A stretch of 48,855 nucleotides of DNA from Comamonadaceae bacterium (GCA_013297985.1 JAAFIY010000012.1:1-48855), one strand, 5' to 3'. Shown: positions 1 to 8,128, counted from the stretch's first letter. Notes: generated by a model from the sequence alone, not told the origin. Numbers and translations are program-made.

Positions 1-1
1 T

Positions 2-1306
2 TGGCGCGGGCAGTTTGAGGTGCACGGCGTGGCCCACCAGTTTGTGGTGGCGGGTGCGCCCGAGCACTTTGACGGCGCTCGGCTGCTGGCCGACACCCGT
101 CGCATTTGCCAAGCCGCCATCGCTCTGTGGCACGGCCCGCGGCCCAAGCGCGGCAGCTTGCCGCATGCGCCGCGCTATGTGTTCATGCTCAATGCGGTAG
201 ACGATGGCTATGGTGGGTTGGAACACCGCCACAGCACCGCGCTGATTTGCGCCCGCCGTGACTTGCCCCGCCTGGGCGACCCCGCTGAGACACGCCAGAT
301 GCGCGAGGGCTATCACACCCTGCTGGGGCTGATCAGCCACGAGTACTTTCACACCTGGTGCGTCAAGCGCTTGCGCCCGGCAGAACTGGCGCAGTACGAA
401 CTGCAAGGCCCGCAGTACACCCCCTTGCTGTGGTTGTTTGAAGGCTTCACCAGCTACTTTGACGACCTGTTGCTGGTGCGCGCCGGGCTCATTGACCCCG
501 CCACTTACCTGAAGCTGCTGGGCAAGACCATCAACCAGGTGCTGCAAACGCCGGGTCGCCGAGTGCAAAGCTTGTCAGCGGCCAGCTTTGACGCCTGGAC
601 CAAGTACTACCGGCCCGACGAGCAAATGCCCAACCTCACCCAGAGCTACTACAGCGGCGGTGCGCTGGTGGCGCTGGCGCTTGATTTGTCACTGCGCCAA
701 GAAGCGGGGCACACCTTGGATGACTTCATGCGCGCCTTATGGGCTTGGCGCCCCACTACGGCCGCAGACACGACGCCAGCAGACCCGTTTGGGCAGCCCA
801 TCAGCCAATCGCAGGTGTTTGCGGTGCTGCAAGAGCTGGCGGGCCCAGCGCTTGCGCGCAAGTTGCGCACCTGGGTGCACAGCACCACTCAACAAGCGGC
901 GGACACCGCCTTGCGCGGCCTGCTCAAAGCGCATGGTGTGGCCGTGAGCGATGAGCCCGCGCCGTTGGCGCAGCGCTTGGGGCTGCGCGTGCAAGAAAGC
1001 CACGCGGTGCAGATCAAAACTGTGCTGGCGGGCAGCCCCGCCGAAGCGGCGGGTTTCTCTGCGGGTGACGAATGGTGGGCGGTAGAGCACGGCAGCCGCC
1101 GCTTTCGCATCAGCCGCCTAGAAGACCTGGCCCACGACGTCAATCTGAACCAAACCCAAAGCCTCGTAGCCTGGGTTGCACGTGACCGCCAAGTGCTGCC
1201 GCTCACGCTGCGCTTGCCTGGCCCCAAAGCCCCGGGTGCCGCGCAGGTCTGGCGCTTGAAGGCGCAAGATGATGCACAGCTAAGCGCTTGGCTCACCCGC
1301 CACTAG
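2..1306 (+). CDS. M61-family metallopeptidase with C-terminal PDZ domain (5' truncated by window)
   Basis: The reading frame is open from base 2, so the gene begins before the window and only its C-terminal part is present. A zinc-protease motif HEYFH is encoded at 338-352, followed by the KRLRP stretch and, about 30 residues on, an EGFTSYFDD segment whose Glu is the expected third zinc ligand. This arrangement is the signature of the M61 (glycyl aminopeptidase) family. The last 100 or so residues look like a PDZ domain, which in this family binds peptide ends. The N-terminal beta-rich domain of the family is missing only because of the window edge. The stop is at 1304-1306 and the next gene follows in the same direction 26 bases later, so the two may be co-transcribed. 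The family assignment is firm; substrate and physiological role are not known. Confidence 0.9.
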   Translation, partial: WRGQFEVHGVAHQFVVAGAPEHFDGARLLADTRRICQAAIALWHGPRPKRGSLPHAPRYVFMLNAVDDGYGGLEHRHSTALICARRDLPRLGDPAETRQMREGYHTLLGLISHEYFHTWCVKRLRPAELAQYELQGPQYTPLLWLFEGFTSYFDDLLLVRAGLIDPATYLKLLGKTINQVLQTPGRRVQSLSAASFDAWTKYYRPDEQMPNLTQSYYSGGALVALALDLSLRQEAGHTLDDFMRALWAWRPTTAADTTPADPFGQPISQSQVFAVLQELAGPALARKLRTWVHSTTQQAADTALRGLLKAHGVAVSDEPAPLAQRLGLRVQESHAVQIKTVLAGSPAEAAGFSAGDEWWAVEHGSRRFRISRLEDLAHDVNLNQTQSLVAWVARDRQVLPLTLRLPGPKAPGAAQVWRLKAQDDAQLSAWLTRH

Positions 1307-1332
1307 CGCGCACGCCTCACCGGAGCCGCCCC

Positions 1333-2172
1333 ATGCCTGCACCACACGCCTTGGCCGCACCCTTGGCCGCACGCAAACACTTTCGCCAACTGCATGAAAG
1401 CGGCTGCTTTGTGCTGCCCAACCCCTGGGATGCGGGCAGCGCCAAGTGGCTGCAGGGGCTGGGTTTCAAGGCCCTGGCCAGCACCAGCTCGGGCATGGCC
1501 TGGTCGCGCGGGCAGGCCGACAACCACGTCACACGCCCAGCCGTGCTGCAACACCTGGCCGACCTGGTCGAGGCCACTGATTTACCGATCAACGCCGATT
1601 TTGAAAACGGTTTCGGCCGCGATGCCGACGAAGTGGCGGTCAGTGTGCGCTTGGCCCTGGCCACCGGCGTGGCGGGCTTGTCGATTGAAGACTCCACCGG
1701 CGACGCCCAGCGCCCCTTGTTTGACTTGGCCGAGGCCGTGGAGCGTATGGCTGCCGCGCGCCGCGCCATCGACGCCGATGGCACTGGTGCGGTGTTGGTG
1801 GGCCGTGCAGAGTGTTTTTTGGTGGGCCGCCCCGACCTGGCCGAGACCATCACGCGCCTGCAAGCCTATGCCCAAGCCGGTGCCGATTGCCTGTACGCAC
1901 CCGGTCTGCGCACCCGCGAGCAAATCACCCAAGTCGTGCAAGCGCTGGCGCCCAAGCCGGTGAACGTCCTGATTGGCTGGGCCACAGACCTGACCGTGGC
2001 CGATCTTGCGGCGCTGGGCGTGCGGCGCATCAGTGTGGGTGGTGCCTTGGCGCGAGCGGCTTGGGCGGGCTTTCAGCAAGCGGCCGCCGGCCTGGCGGCG
2101 GGGCACTTTGAAGGTTTTGCGGGGGCGGCTTCGGGGGCCGACCTCAATGCCGCCATGAGCCGCAAGCCCTAG
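1333..2172 (+). CDS. Isocitrate lyase/PEP mutase family protein
   Basis: This is a 279-residue TIM-barrel enzyme of the isocitrate lyase/phosphoenolpyruvate mutase superfamily, whose members cleave or form C-C or P-C bonds in oxo-acids using Mg2+. The NPWDAGSAKWL stretch near the N-terminus, the STSSGMAWSRG segment and the metal-binding acidic motif ADFENGFG are visible. The Cys-containing KKCGH loop of true isocitrate lyase is absent, so glyoxylate-cycle activity is unlikely. Oxaloacetate decarboxylase or 2-methylisocitrate lyase-like chemistry are the usual alternatives, but sequence alone does not decide. I chose ATG 1333 because it has a GGAG sequence about seven bases upstream and lies outside the preceding gene; an in-frame upstream start at 1288 would overlap the peptidase gene. 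Confidence 0.85.
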   Translation: MPAPHALAAPLAARKHFRQLHESGCFVLPNPWDAGSAKWLQGLGFKALASTSSGMAWSRGQADNHVTRPAVLQHLADLVEATDLPINADFENGFGRDADEVAVSVRLALATGVAGLSIEDSTGDAQRPLFDLAEAVERMAAARRAIDADGTGAVLVGRAECFLVGRPDLAETITRLQAYAQAGADCLYAPGLRTREQITQVVQALAPKPVNVLIGWATDLTVADLAALGVRRISVGGALARAAWAGFQQAAAGLAAGHFEGFAGAASGADLNAAMSRKP

Positions 2173-2213
2173 AGATCGCTTCTGGGGCGCCAAACAGCGC
2201 CAAGGGGGCCGCT

Positions 2214-2723
2214 CTAAGTAACGCGCCGGTTCTGCCAACGACTGGCCAGCGCCTGCGCGGCAGCAGACCCACGAGCTTGGCCCACGATCTGCAAGGCGCG
2301 CTGTTGGGCGGCCAGCAAATCGGCTGCGGTGCGGGCTTCTTCCAAGCGCACGCAAACCGTTTCGCCCATGGGGCCCAACACATCCGACACATCGCGGCTG
2401 GCCCGCATGCGGGCTTGGGCCAGGGTCAGGACCTCTGGCGCAGGCGCTACAACTTCTGTAGCTGCTTGGGGCAACTGCGCGGGCGCAACAGCCGCTTGGG
2501 GCAGGGGTGCCACTTCCAAAAAACCGCCTTGCGCCAGCGCGGTCAGTGCGGCGTTAGCATCACCCAGGGCAGCCCCCAGGGTGAGCAAGTCACTCAAGCG
2601 GCGCTTGCCGTCCACCATGATCAACATCGGCCGCAAGCGCGGTGACAAACCCAAGCTGCGGTCGGCCAAGGCCGCCTGCCCTTTGGCTGACTTGACCAAC
2701 ACGTCGGTGGGTTTCAGGTCCAT
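2214..2723 (-). CDS. Conserved hypothetical protein downstream of tetR
   Basis: This 169-residue protein is not one I can name. Its first 70 residues look folded, with a pattern of alternating helices (LVKSAKGQAAL, LRPMLIMVDGKRRLSDLL, ALTALAQGGFLEV) that would suit a small winged-helix-like domain; that is only a guess. A linker rich in Ala, Pro and Val follows, then a helical C-terminal part rich in Ala, Arg and Gln. There is no signal peptide and no membrane segment. The start ATG lies only nine bases after the stop of the TetR regulator gene, so the two are very likely one transcript, and control by that regulator is plausible. It is convergent with the isocitrate lyase-like gene. Function unknown. 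Confidence 0.7.
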   Translation of the reverse strand: MDLKPTDVLVKSAKGQAALADRSLGLSPRLRPMLIMVDGKRRLSDLLTLGAALGDANAALTALAQGGFLEVAPLPQAAVAPAQLPQAATEVVAPAPEVLTLAQARMRASRDVSDVLGPMGETVCVRLEEARTAADLLAAQQRALQIVGQARGSAAAQALASRWQNRRVT

Positions 2724-2732
2724 GGCTGGGGT

Positions 2733-3356
2733 TTAGGCTGGGTTGCGTTCGCACAACTGCGCGGCATGGCGCACGGCCAGCTTGAGCGCATTCAAATCAC
2801 CCTGCGCGGCCGACAGCATGCTGCCACCTTCAATCAACATCACCACCAGCGCGGCGGTGTCGCGCGCTTCGCGCAGTGGCCAGCCGTCGGCGCGCAACTG
2901 CTGCACCACCTGTTGGCAGACCTGCTCATAGGCCACGCGCACCGCCTCGGCCAAGGCGGGGGTTTGGCTGCGCTCTGCCGCAAAGGCCGCAAACAGCGCG
3001 CACAGCTCGTGCTGGGTGCGTTCAACAGCTGCCGTCAGTGCCGCGCCCATGCGTCGCACCGAATTGGCCGCACCCCCGCCGCCTGTGCGGTGCTGGGCCA
3101 TCATGTCCAAGAGGCCCTGGGTGATGTGCGCTACCACCGCCACACCAATGGCTTCTTTGCCGCCGGGAAAGTGGTGGTACATCGAGCCCTTGGGCGCCTG
3201 GGCCAGCGCCAGGATGTCGTTGATACCCACCCCGTGGTAGCCGTGTTTGCGAAACAAGCGCAGCGCGGCGCGCAAGATGCGTTCGCGCGTGTCCACCACC
3301 GCCGCGTCAGCGCTGTCGCTGCGCGGGCTTGAATCGACGGTCTCTACGGCGGGCAT
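2733..3356 (-). CDS. TetR/AcrR-family transcriptional regulator
   Basis: The protein (207 residues from the chosen start) begins its DNA-binding domain with TRERILRAALRLFRKHGYHGVGINDI, read here in two parts, and continues with the recognition helix region APKGSMYHHFPGGKEA, the classic TetR helix-turn-helix. The rest is an all-helical ligand-binding domain with no recognisable ligand specificity. I chose ATG 3356 because it gives the usual short N-terminal tail; longer in-frame starts at 3431 or 3467 would run into the palindromic operator. A divergent alpha/beta hydrolase gene begins at 3497 and the operator palindrome lies between them, so autoregulation together with repression of the hydrolase is the simplest reading. 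The inducer is unknown. Confidence 0.88.
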   Translation of the reverse strand: MPAVETVDSSPRSDSADAAVVDTRERILRAALRLFRKHGYHGVGINDILALAQAPKGSMYHHFPGGKEAIGVAVVAHITQGLLDMMAQHRTGGGGAANSVRRMGAALTAAVERTQHELCALFAAFAAERSQTPALAEAVRVAYEQVCQQVVQQLRADGWPLREARDTAALVVMLIEGGSMLSAAQGDLNALKLAVRHAAQLCERNPA

Positions 3357-3467
3357 AGCCAATGATAGGCACTCGCAGGCTGTGGCCCTGCATTTAGGGC
3401 TGTTACACCAGCAGAACCCAGGCTGACCCATAAGCGACAGCATCCGCCACCGAACGCCATCCAACAA

Positions 3468-3485
3468 CTAGACAGACCGGTCTAG
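3468..3485. promoter_or_regulatory. Putative TetR operator between tetR and the hydrolase gene
   Basis: The 18-base stretch CTAGACAGACCGGTCTAG contains a perfect 10-base palindrome AGACCGGTCT at 3474-3483. Its ACCGGT core is typical of operators used by TetR-family repressors. It ends 11 bases before the hydrolase start codon and sits about 110 bases upstream of the regulator start, where a dimer could block both promoters. Binding by the adjacent regulator is inferred from position and form. Confidence 0.65.
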
Positions 3486-3496
3486 CTTGATCTAGC

Positions 3497-4384
3497 ATGT
3501 CACCCATGCAAAACCAAGACATCACCCTGATCGCCGCCGACGGCTACAAACTGGCGGCCACCTTGTACCTGGCTGACGCGTCAGTGGCCACCGGCGACTG
3601 GATCGTGTTTGGCTCAGCCACCGCAGTGCCACGCCAGTTCTACCGGCGATTTGCTGAATTTGCCCAAACGCGGGGCTTGAATGTATTGACGGTGGACTAC
3701 CGCGGCATTGGTGGATCGAAACCCGCAGGCGGCCTGCGCGGCTTCGCACCGGACTATGTGGACTGGTCGCGGCTGGACTTGGCTTGCGCGGTGGACTTTT
3801 GTGCCGACCGCGGCCCCACCTATTTGGTGGGCCACAGCCTGGCGGGCCACGCCATCGGCCAGTTGCCCAATCACAAGCGCCTGCGGGCCGCCTTTGTGTG
3901 CGCAGCGGGTGCAGGCTGGCACGGCTGGATGCCCAAAAGTGAGCAGTTCAAAGTGTGGCTGTTGTGGAACGTCATCGGCCCGGTCTGCACCCGCCTGCTG
4001 GGCTACCAGCCCATGAAGGCCTTGGGCATGGGCGAAGACCTGCCCGCGTCCATCTACAAGCAGTGGGGCTACTGGTGCCGATTCCCGCACTACTTTTTTG
4101 ACGCGCCAGACGAACGCTCGCGCGAGCTGGTGAAGGCCTACCGCCAAGTTCAACTGCCCATTGCCGCATGCAACACCACGGACGACCTGTGGGCCATGCC
4201 TGCCAGCCGCGACGCCTTCTTTAAGGGCTACACCGCAGCGCCCATTGAGCCCATCACCTGTACCCCGCAAGAGCTGGGCGTGGGGCAAGTGGGCCACATG
4301 GGCTATTACCGCGAATCAGTGGGCCGCACGCTGTGGCCGCGCATGCTGCAGTGGCTGCAGGGCCACGGCCTGCGGGTGGCCTAG
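3497..4384 (+). CDS. Alpha/beta-fold hydrolase, TetR-controlled
   Basis: The protein is a 295-residue alpha/beta hydrolase. The nucleophile elbow GHSLAG places the catalytic Ser at about residue 114, and the preceding strand carries the VLTVDYRGIGGS oxyanion-region motif common in this fold. A late His in GQVGHMGYY would complete the triad, with an Asp in CNTTDD as the likely acid. There is no signal peptide, so it should be cytoplasmic. An alternative ATG at 3506 would remove three residues. It is transcribed away from a TetR repressor across a palindromic operator, so it is probably inducible by a small hydrophobic compound; the substrate cannot be told from the sequence. It ends ten bases before the convergent paaK stop codon. 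Confidence 0.85.
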   Translation: MSPMQNQDITLIAADGYKLAATLYLADASVATGDWIVFGSATAVPRQFYRRFAEFAQTRGLNVLTVDYRGIGGSKPAGGLRGFAPDYVDWSRLDLACAVDFCADRGPTYLVGHSLAGHAIGQLPNHKRLRAAFVCAAGAGWHGWMPKSEQFKVWLLWNVIGPVCTRLLGYQPMKALGMGEDLPASIYKQWGYWCRFPHYFFDAPDERSRELVKAYRQVQLPIAACNTTDDLWAMPASRDAFFKGYTAAPIEPITCTPQELGVGQVGHMGYYRESVGRTLWPRMLQWLQGHGLRVA

Positions 4385-4394
4385 GCGCCTGCCA

Positions 4395-5699
4395 TTAGGC
4401 AGGCGCGCGCCGCAAATCCACCACCCGTTTGGCTTTGCCCTGGCTGCGCTCTACGCCACCCACCGGGCGCAGTTCGACTTCGGCACTGGTGCCAATGTAG
4501 GCCTTGATGTCATGGGCCAAGCCATTCGCTGCAGATTGCGCGGCGGGCGCATCGGGCTCCAGCCCCACGCGCACTTCCACCGCCACCGTGAGGGCGTCCA
4601 GGGGGCCTTCTTTGCGCAAGATGCATTGGTAGTGCGCGGCCAATTCGGCGCGCTTCAAGATCAGCTCTTCAATCTGCGTGGGGAACACATTGACGCCACG
4701 CACGATCATCATGTCGTCGCTGCGGCCAGTGATTTTTTCCATGCGGCGCATGGTGCGCGCGGTGCCGGGCAGCAGGCGTGTGAGGTCACGGGTACGGTAG
4801 CGAATAATGGGCAGCGCCTCTTTGCTCAAGCTGGTCAGCACCAGTTCGCCAAACTCGCCGTCAGGCAGCACGCGGCCGGTGTCGGGGTCAATGATCTCGG
4901 GGTAGAAATGGTCTTCCCACAGCGTGGGGCCATCTTGGGTTTCGATGCATTCATTGGCCACGCCGGGGCCCATCACTTCGCTTAAGCCATAGATGTCCAC
5001 GGCGGTCAGGTTCAGCCGCTGCTGAATGGCCAGGCGCATGTCGTGCGTCCAGGGCTCGGCGCCGAAGATGCCCACCCGCAGGCTGCTGCTGCGTGGGTCT
5101 AGGCCCTGGCGCTCAAATTCGTCGGCAATGGCCAGCATGTAGCTGGGGGTGACCATGATCAGGTCGGGCTTGAAGTCGGTGATCAACTGCACCTGCCGCT
5201 CGGTCTGGCCGCCACCAAAGGGCACCACGGTGAGCCCCAAGCGCTCAGCCCCGTAGTGCGCGCCCAGCCCGCCAGTGAACAGGCCATAGCCATAGCTGAT
5301 GTGCACCAAATCACCGGGCCGCGCACCGCCTGCGCGGATGCTGCGGGCCATGAGATGCGCCCAGGTGTCAATGTCGCGCTGGGTGTAGCCCACCACCGTG
5401 GGCTTGCCGGTGGTGCCGCTGCTGGCGTGGATGCGCACGCATTGCTGGCGCGGCACCGCAAAGAAGCCAAACGGGTAGTGGTCGCGCAGATCGGTTTTGA
5501 CGGTGAAAGGAAAGCGCGCCAGGTCGTCCAGACTCGTCAAATCGGCGGCGTCCACGCCCGCTGCGCGGAACTTGGCGGTGTAGGCCGGTGAATGCGCCTG
5601 CGCATGCTGCAAAGTGCCGCGCAGGCGCTGCAATTGCAGGGCGCGCAACTCGTCCACGCTGGCCTTTTCAATCGGCTCTAGGGCGAAGGCTTTGGTCAC
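4395..5699 (-). CDS. paaK: Phenylacetate-CoA ligase
   Basis: This enzyme activates phenylacetate to phenylacetyl-CoA with ATP, the first step of the aerobic phenylacetyl-CoA pathway. The protein is 434 residues, the normal PaaK length, and carries the adenylation P-loop ASSGTTGKP at about residues 92-100, the YGLSEVMGPG motif and a C-terminal lid domain ending in SQGKAKRVVDLR. It is the last gene of a minus-strand cluster paaG-paaI-paaK, 15 bases behind paaI, all of which act on CoA esters of this pathway. The ring epoxidase genes paaABCDE and the later steps are not in the window. Expression is probably driven from the paaG promoter, where a TetR-type operator is visible. Confidence 0.95.
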   Translation of the reverse strand: MTKAFALEPIEKASVDELRALQLQRLRGTLQHAQAHSPAYTAKFRAAGVDAADLTSLDDLARFPFTVKTDLRDHYPFGFFAVPRQQCVRIHASSGTTGKPTVVGYTQRDIDTWAHLMARSIRAGGARPGDLVHISYGYGLFTGGLGAHYGAERLGLTVVPFGGGQTERQVQLITDFKPDLIMVTPSYMLAIADEFERQGLDPRSSSLRVGIFGAEPWTHDMRLAIQQRLNLTAVDIYGLSEVMGPGVANECIETQDGPTLWEDHFYPEIIDPDTGRVLPDGEFGELVLTSLSKEALPIIRYRTRDLTRLLPGTARTMRRMEKITGRSDDMMIVRGVNVFPTQIEELILKRAELAAHYQCILRKEGPLDALTVAVEVRVGLEPDAPAAQSAANGLAHDIKAYIGTSAEVELRPVGGVERSQGKAKRVVDLRRAPA

Positions 5700-5714
5700 T
5701 GGGTGGGCCCCTTC

Positions 5715-6152
5715 TTATTTAGGAATCACGTTGCCTTTGATCTGCGCGCTTTTGCCTCTGAACAGCGCCACCACTTCATCGCGCTGATTGCGCACCGCCA
5801 TGTCGTAGACGCCGTGGCGGCCTTGCAGCGTCTGCTCTTGGCCCACGCAGGTGAGCAGGTCGCCCAACTCACCCGGCTTCAAAAATTCAATGCTGGCGCC
5901 TGCGGCCACCGCCACCGCGTTGTAGCTGTTGCAGGCAAAGGCAAAAGTGGAATCGGCCAGGGTAAAGATGAAGCCGCCGTGGCAAATGCGGTGGCCGTTG
6001 AGGTGCGCCTCGGTCACCCGCATTTGCATCACCGCGCGGCCAGGCTCGCAGGCCAGCAGCTGCATGCCCATGGTGTCGCGGCTGGCGCGGTCGGCGGCAA
6101 ACATGGCTTGGCCCACGCGCTGGGCCAACTCCATTGCGGCGCTTGAGGCCAC
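5715..6152 (-). CDS. paaI: Phenylacetyl-CoA pathway hotdog thioesterase PaaI
   Basis: The 145-residue protein is a small hotdog-fold thioesterase. The CHGGFIFTLADSTFAFACN segment (about residues 57-75) carries the HGG turn and the active-site Asp of PaaI (Asp67 here), and the end FRGKSAQIKG matches the family. PaaI hydrolyses dead-end phenylacetyl-CoA pathway esters and so frees trapped CoA. The longest form uses a GTG start at 6152, one base from the paaG stop codon; an internal ATG at 6134 is an alternative that would shorten it by six residues. Placement between paaG and paaK supports the assignment over a generic acyl-CoA thioesterase. Confidence 0.92.
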   Translation of the reverse strand: MASSAAMELAQRVGQAMFAADRASRDTMGMQLLACEPGRAVMQMRVTEAHLNGHRICHGGFIFTLADSTFAFACNSYNAVAVAAGASIEFLKPGELGDLLTCVGQEQTLQGRHGVYDMAVRNQRDEVVALFRGKSAQIKGNVIPK

Positions 6153-6153
6153 C

Positions 6154-6972
6154 TTAGCGCCCCTTGAATTGCGCCGGGCGCTTTTGCAAAAAGGCGCTCA
6201 CACCTTCGATGTAGTCATGCGTACGGCCCATGGCGCTTTGGGCGTCGCGTTCGGCATCCAGCTGCTGGTGCAGGCTGCGGTTAAGCCCGGCTTGCAGCAG
6301 ATGGCGCGTGGCCACCAAGGCCGCCGTAGGCATGGCGGCCAGCTTGTGCGCGTAGGCTGTGGCGGCGGCCACGCAGGCCGGGCCGTCGCCGTCCACCACG
6401 TCCCAGATCAGGCCGAATTCTTTGGCTTGCGCCGCGCCCACTTTGTCGCCAGACATGGCCAGCGCCACGGCGCGTGCCATGCCCACGCGCTGGGGCAGCA
6501 GCCAACTGCTGCCCGCGTCAGGAATCAAGCCAATCTTGCTAAAGGCCTGAATAAAGCTGGCCCCGCTGGCGGCAAAGGCCACGTCACAGGTCATGGCCAG
6601 CGATGCACCCGCGCCGGCGGCCACACCGTTGACGGCAGCCACGGTGGGCATGCGCAGGCTCATGAAGCGCCGGGCAGTGACGTTGAAGGCCTGATCGATC
6701 ACCGGGCCGGGGTCGGCGCGGGCCACCAAGTCGTCGCCTTCGGCAAAGTCAAATTCGGCTAGATCAGCGCCCGCGCAGAAGCCGCGGCCGGCGCCGGTAA
6801 TGACCAGGGCGCGCACTTCGGGCGTGGCTTCGGCCTGGTCCAGCGCCGCCCACACTGCGCTGTGCATGGCCCGGGTAAAGCTGTTGAGCGCTTGCGGGCG
6901 GTTGAGCGTGAGGATGCCGATGTCGCCTTCGCGCTGATACAGCGCGGGCGCATCGGTGGCGGTGTGGGACAT
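6154..6972 (-). CDS. paaG: 2-(1,2-epoxy-1,2-dihydrophenyl)acetyl-CoA isomerase
   Basis: This is a 272-residue crotonase-fold enzyme. The oxyanion-hole segments GFCAGADLAEFD and GAGASLAMTCD are present, and the segment GLIPDAGSSWLLP with Asp152 is the hallmark that separates PaaG isomerases from ordinary enoyl-CoA hydratases, which have Glu there. PaaG converts the ring epoxide of phenylacetyl-CoA to the oxepin form. ATG 6972 is the start that fits the family N-terminus (a short tail before YQREGDIGILTLNRP); the frame is open further upstream only by chance. It is first in the paaG-paaI-paaK cluster. The upstream region holds a TetR-type inverted repeat shared with the divergent enoyl-CoA hydratase gene. 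Confidence 0.9.
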   Translation of the reverse strand: MSHTATDAPALYQREGDIGILTLNRPQALNSFTRAMHSAVWAALDQAEATPEVRALVITGAGRGFCAGADLAEFDFAEGDDLVARADPGPVIDQAFNVTARRFMSLRMPTVAAVNGVAAGAGASLAMTCDVAFAASGASFIQAFSKIGLIPDAGSSWLLPQRVGMARAVALAMSGDKVGAAQAKEFGLIWDVVDGDGPACVAAATAYAHKLAAMPTAALVATRHLLQAGLNRSLHQQLDAERDAQSAMGRTHDYIEGVSAFLQKRPAQFKGR

Positions 6973-7032
6973 GCGTGTTGTCTCCGTCTGGGCGGTGGGT
7001 GTGGACCGTACGGTAGCAGCTTCCAGCATTAA

Positions 7033-7048
7033 CCGACCGACTGGTCGG
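7033..7048. promoter_or_regulatory. Inverted repeat resembling a PaaR-type TetR operator
   Basis: CCGACCGACTGGTCGG has two perfect 6-base arms (CCGACC / GGTCGG) around a 4-base centre. It lies 60 bases upstream of paaG and 94 bases upstream of the divergent enoyl-CoA hydratase start. In betaproteobacteria, phenylacetate genes are commonly controlled by the TetR-family repressor PaaR, whose sites have this type of ACCGAC arm. No paaR gene is in the window; the regulator at 2733-3356 has a different predicted site. The assignment is by form and position only. Confidence 0.6.
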
Positions 7049-7142
7049 GCAATTCTGGCAGCATCACGGGGGCGGGGGTGGGCTCGTATAGTGCAGCGCC
7101 CATTCATCCAACCCTTGCACCCCCAGCGGAGACTTACTGCCC

Positions 7143-7925
7143 ATGGCCGACTATCAATTCATTCAAGTGCGCACCGAAGCCGACAAAGTGGGCATCGTGA
7201 CGCTGAACCGCCCCAAGCAGCTCAATGCACTCAATGGCGAGCTGATGGACGAACTGGGCGCCGCGCTGAAAGCCTTTGACGCTGACCCGGCCATCGGCTG
7301 CATGGTCATCATCGGCAGCGACAAGGCCTTTGCGGCAGGCGCTGACATTGGCGCCATGGCCAGCTACACCTTCGCCGATGTCTACAAGGGCGACTACATC
7401 ACCCGCAACTGGGAAACCATTCGCAGCATTCGCAAGCCGGTGATTGCCGCCGTGTCGGGTTTTGCGCTGGGCGGCGGCTGTGAGCTGGCCATGATGTGCG
7501 ACTTCATCATCGCCGCCGACAACGCCAAGTTTGGCCAGCCCGAAATCAAGCTCGGCATCATCCCTGGCGCAGGCGGCACTCAGCGCTTGCCCCGCGCAGT
7601 GGGCAAAGCCAAGGCCATGGACATGGCGCTGACCGGCCGCATGATGGACGCCACCGAAGCCGAACGCGCAGGCCTGGTCAGCCGCGTGGTGCCGCTAGAC
7701 AAATTGATGGACGAGGCGCTGGGTGCGGCGCTGGTCATCTGCGGCTTTTCGCAAGTGGCGGTGATGGCCGCCAAAGAAAGCACCAACCGCGCCTTTGAAT
7801 CGGGCCTGGCCGACGGCATCATGTTTGAGCGCCGCCTGTTCCACGCGCTGTTTGCCACCGCCGACCAAAAAGAAGGCATGGATGCGTTTGTGAACAAGCG
7901 CGCGGCGCAGTTCACCCACCAGTGA
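7143..7925 (+). CDS. paaF: Enoyl-CoA hydratase, likely PaaF
   Basis: The 260-residue crotonase carries both catalytic Glu residues of true enoyl-CoA hydratases: Glu114 in [11 protein letters not shown] and Glu134 in [19 protein letters not shown]. The [10 protein letters not shown] segment forms the oxyanion region. It would hydrate 2,3-dehydroacyl-CoA intermediates. Divergent placement from paaG across a shared operator suggests it serves the phenylacetate pathway as PaaF, but a general beta-oxidation EchA role fits the sequence equally well, so the symbol is tentative. The start ATG at 7143 is preceded by a GGAGA sequence about ten bases upstream. A tRNA gene follows 48 bases after its stop. 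Confidence 0.85.
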   Translation: MADYQFIQVRTEADKVGIVTLNRPKQLNALNGELMDELGAALKAFDADPAIGCMVIIGSDKAFAAGADIGAMASYTFADVYKGDYITRNWETIRSIRKPVIAAVSGFALGGGCELAMMCDFIIAADNAKFGQPEIKLGIIPGAGGTQRLPRAVGKAKAMDMALTGRMMDATEAERAGLVSRVVPLDKLMDEALGAALVICGFSQVAVMAAKESTNRAFESGLADGIMFERRLFHALFATADQKEGMDAFVNKRAAQFTHQ

Positions 7926-7956
7926 AGCCCGCGCCCCAGGGGGTTTTTCGAGCCGA

Positions 7957-7962
7957 TATAAT
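7957..7962 (+). promoter_or_regulatory. Consensus -10 box for the tRNA-Met gene
   Basis: A perfect TATAAT lies 11 bases before the mature tRNA 5' end, followed by a GC-rich discriminator (GAGGGCTCTCGG), as in stable-RNA promoters that respond to the stringent response. No good -35 hexamer is visible at the right distance. Confidence 0.65.
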
Positions 7963-7973
7963 CGAGGGCTCTC

Positions 7974-8050
7974 GGCGATATAGCTCAGTCGGTTAGAGCG
8001 CAGCATTCATAATGCTGATGTCGGTGGTTCGAGTCCACCTATCGCCACCA
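7974..8050 (+). tRNA. tRNA-Met (anticodon CAT), CCA encoded
   Basis: The 77-base sequence folds as a cloverleaf: acceptor stem GGCGATA / TATCGCC, D-arm with AGCTCAGTCGGTTAGAGC, anticodon stem CAGCA / TGCTG around the loop TTCATAA (anticodon CAT), T-arm GGTGG-TTCGAGT-CCACC, discriminator A and an encoded CCA end. The anticodon stem and the A-T closing pairs resemble elongator tRNA-Met. A lysidine-modified tRNA-Ile2 also carries CAT, but its usual features are less well matched. The initiator is excluded because the acceptor stem is fully paired at its first position and the three G-C pairs in the anticodon stem are missing. Confidence 0.93.
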
Positions 8051-8058
8051 CTTCCCTT

Positions 8059-8093
8059 AAAAGCCCCTGGCGAACTTGCTCGGGGCTTTTTTG
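8059..8093 (+). terminator. Intrinsic terminator after the tRNA gene
   Basis: AAAAGCCCC at 8059-8067 pairs with GGGGCTTTT at 8082-8090 around a 14-base loop, and the 3' arm runs into a T-rich stretch. It starts eight bases after the tRNA CCA end. Confidence 0.85.
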
Positions 8094-8128
8094 TTTGTCG
8101 TTTGCTTGCAGCCTTGTGGACACACACC

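Noticed and set aside
1333-2172. True isocitrate lyase (aceA)
   Set aside because: The protein is only 279 residues and lacks the KKCGH catalytic loop; it belongs to the wider PEP mutase group.
1582-2355. Long minus-strand open frame opposite the isocitrate lyase-like gene
   Set aside because: It mirrors a well-supported gene, has skewed Arg/Gly/Ala composition and no family features. Such shadows are common in GC-rich DNA.
5929-6762. 277-codon plus-strand frame across paaI and paaG
   Set aside because: It runs antisense across two well-supported genes and is His/Ala/Gly-rich without motifs.
7974-8050. Initiator tRNA-fMet
   Set aside because: The first acceptor pair is matched and the anticodon stem lacks the three G-C pairs of initiators.
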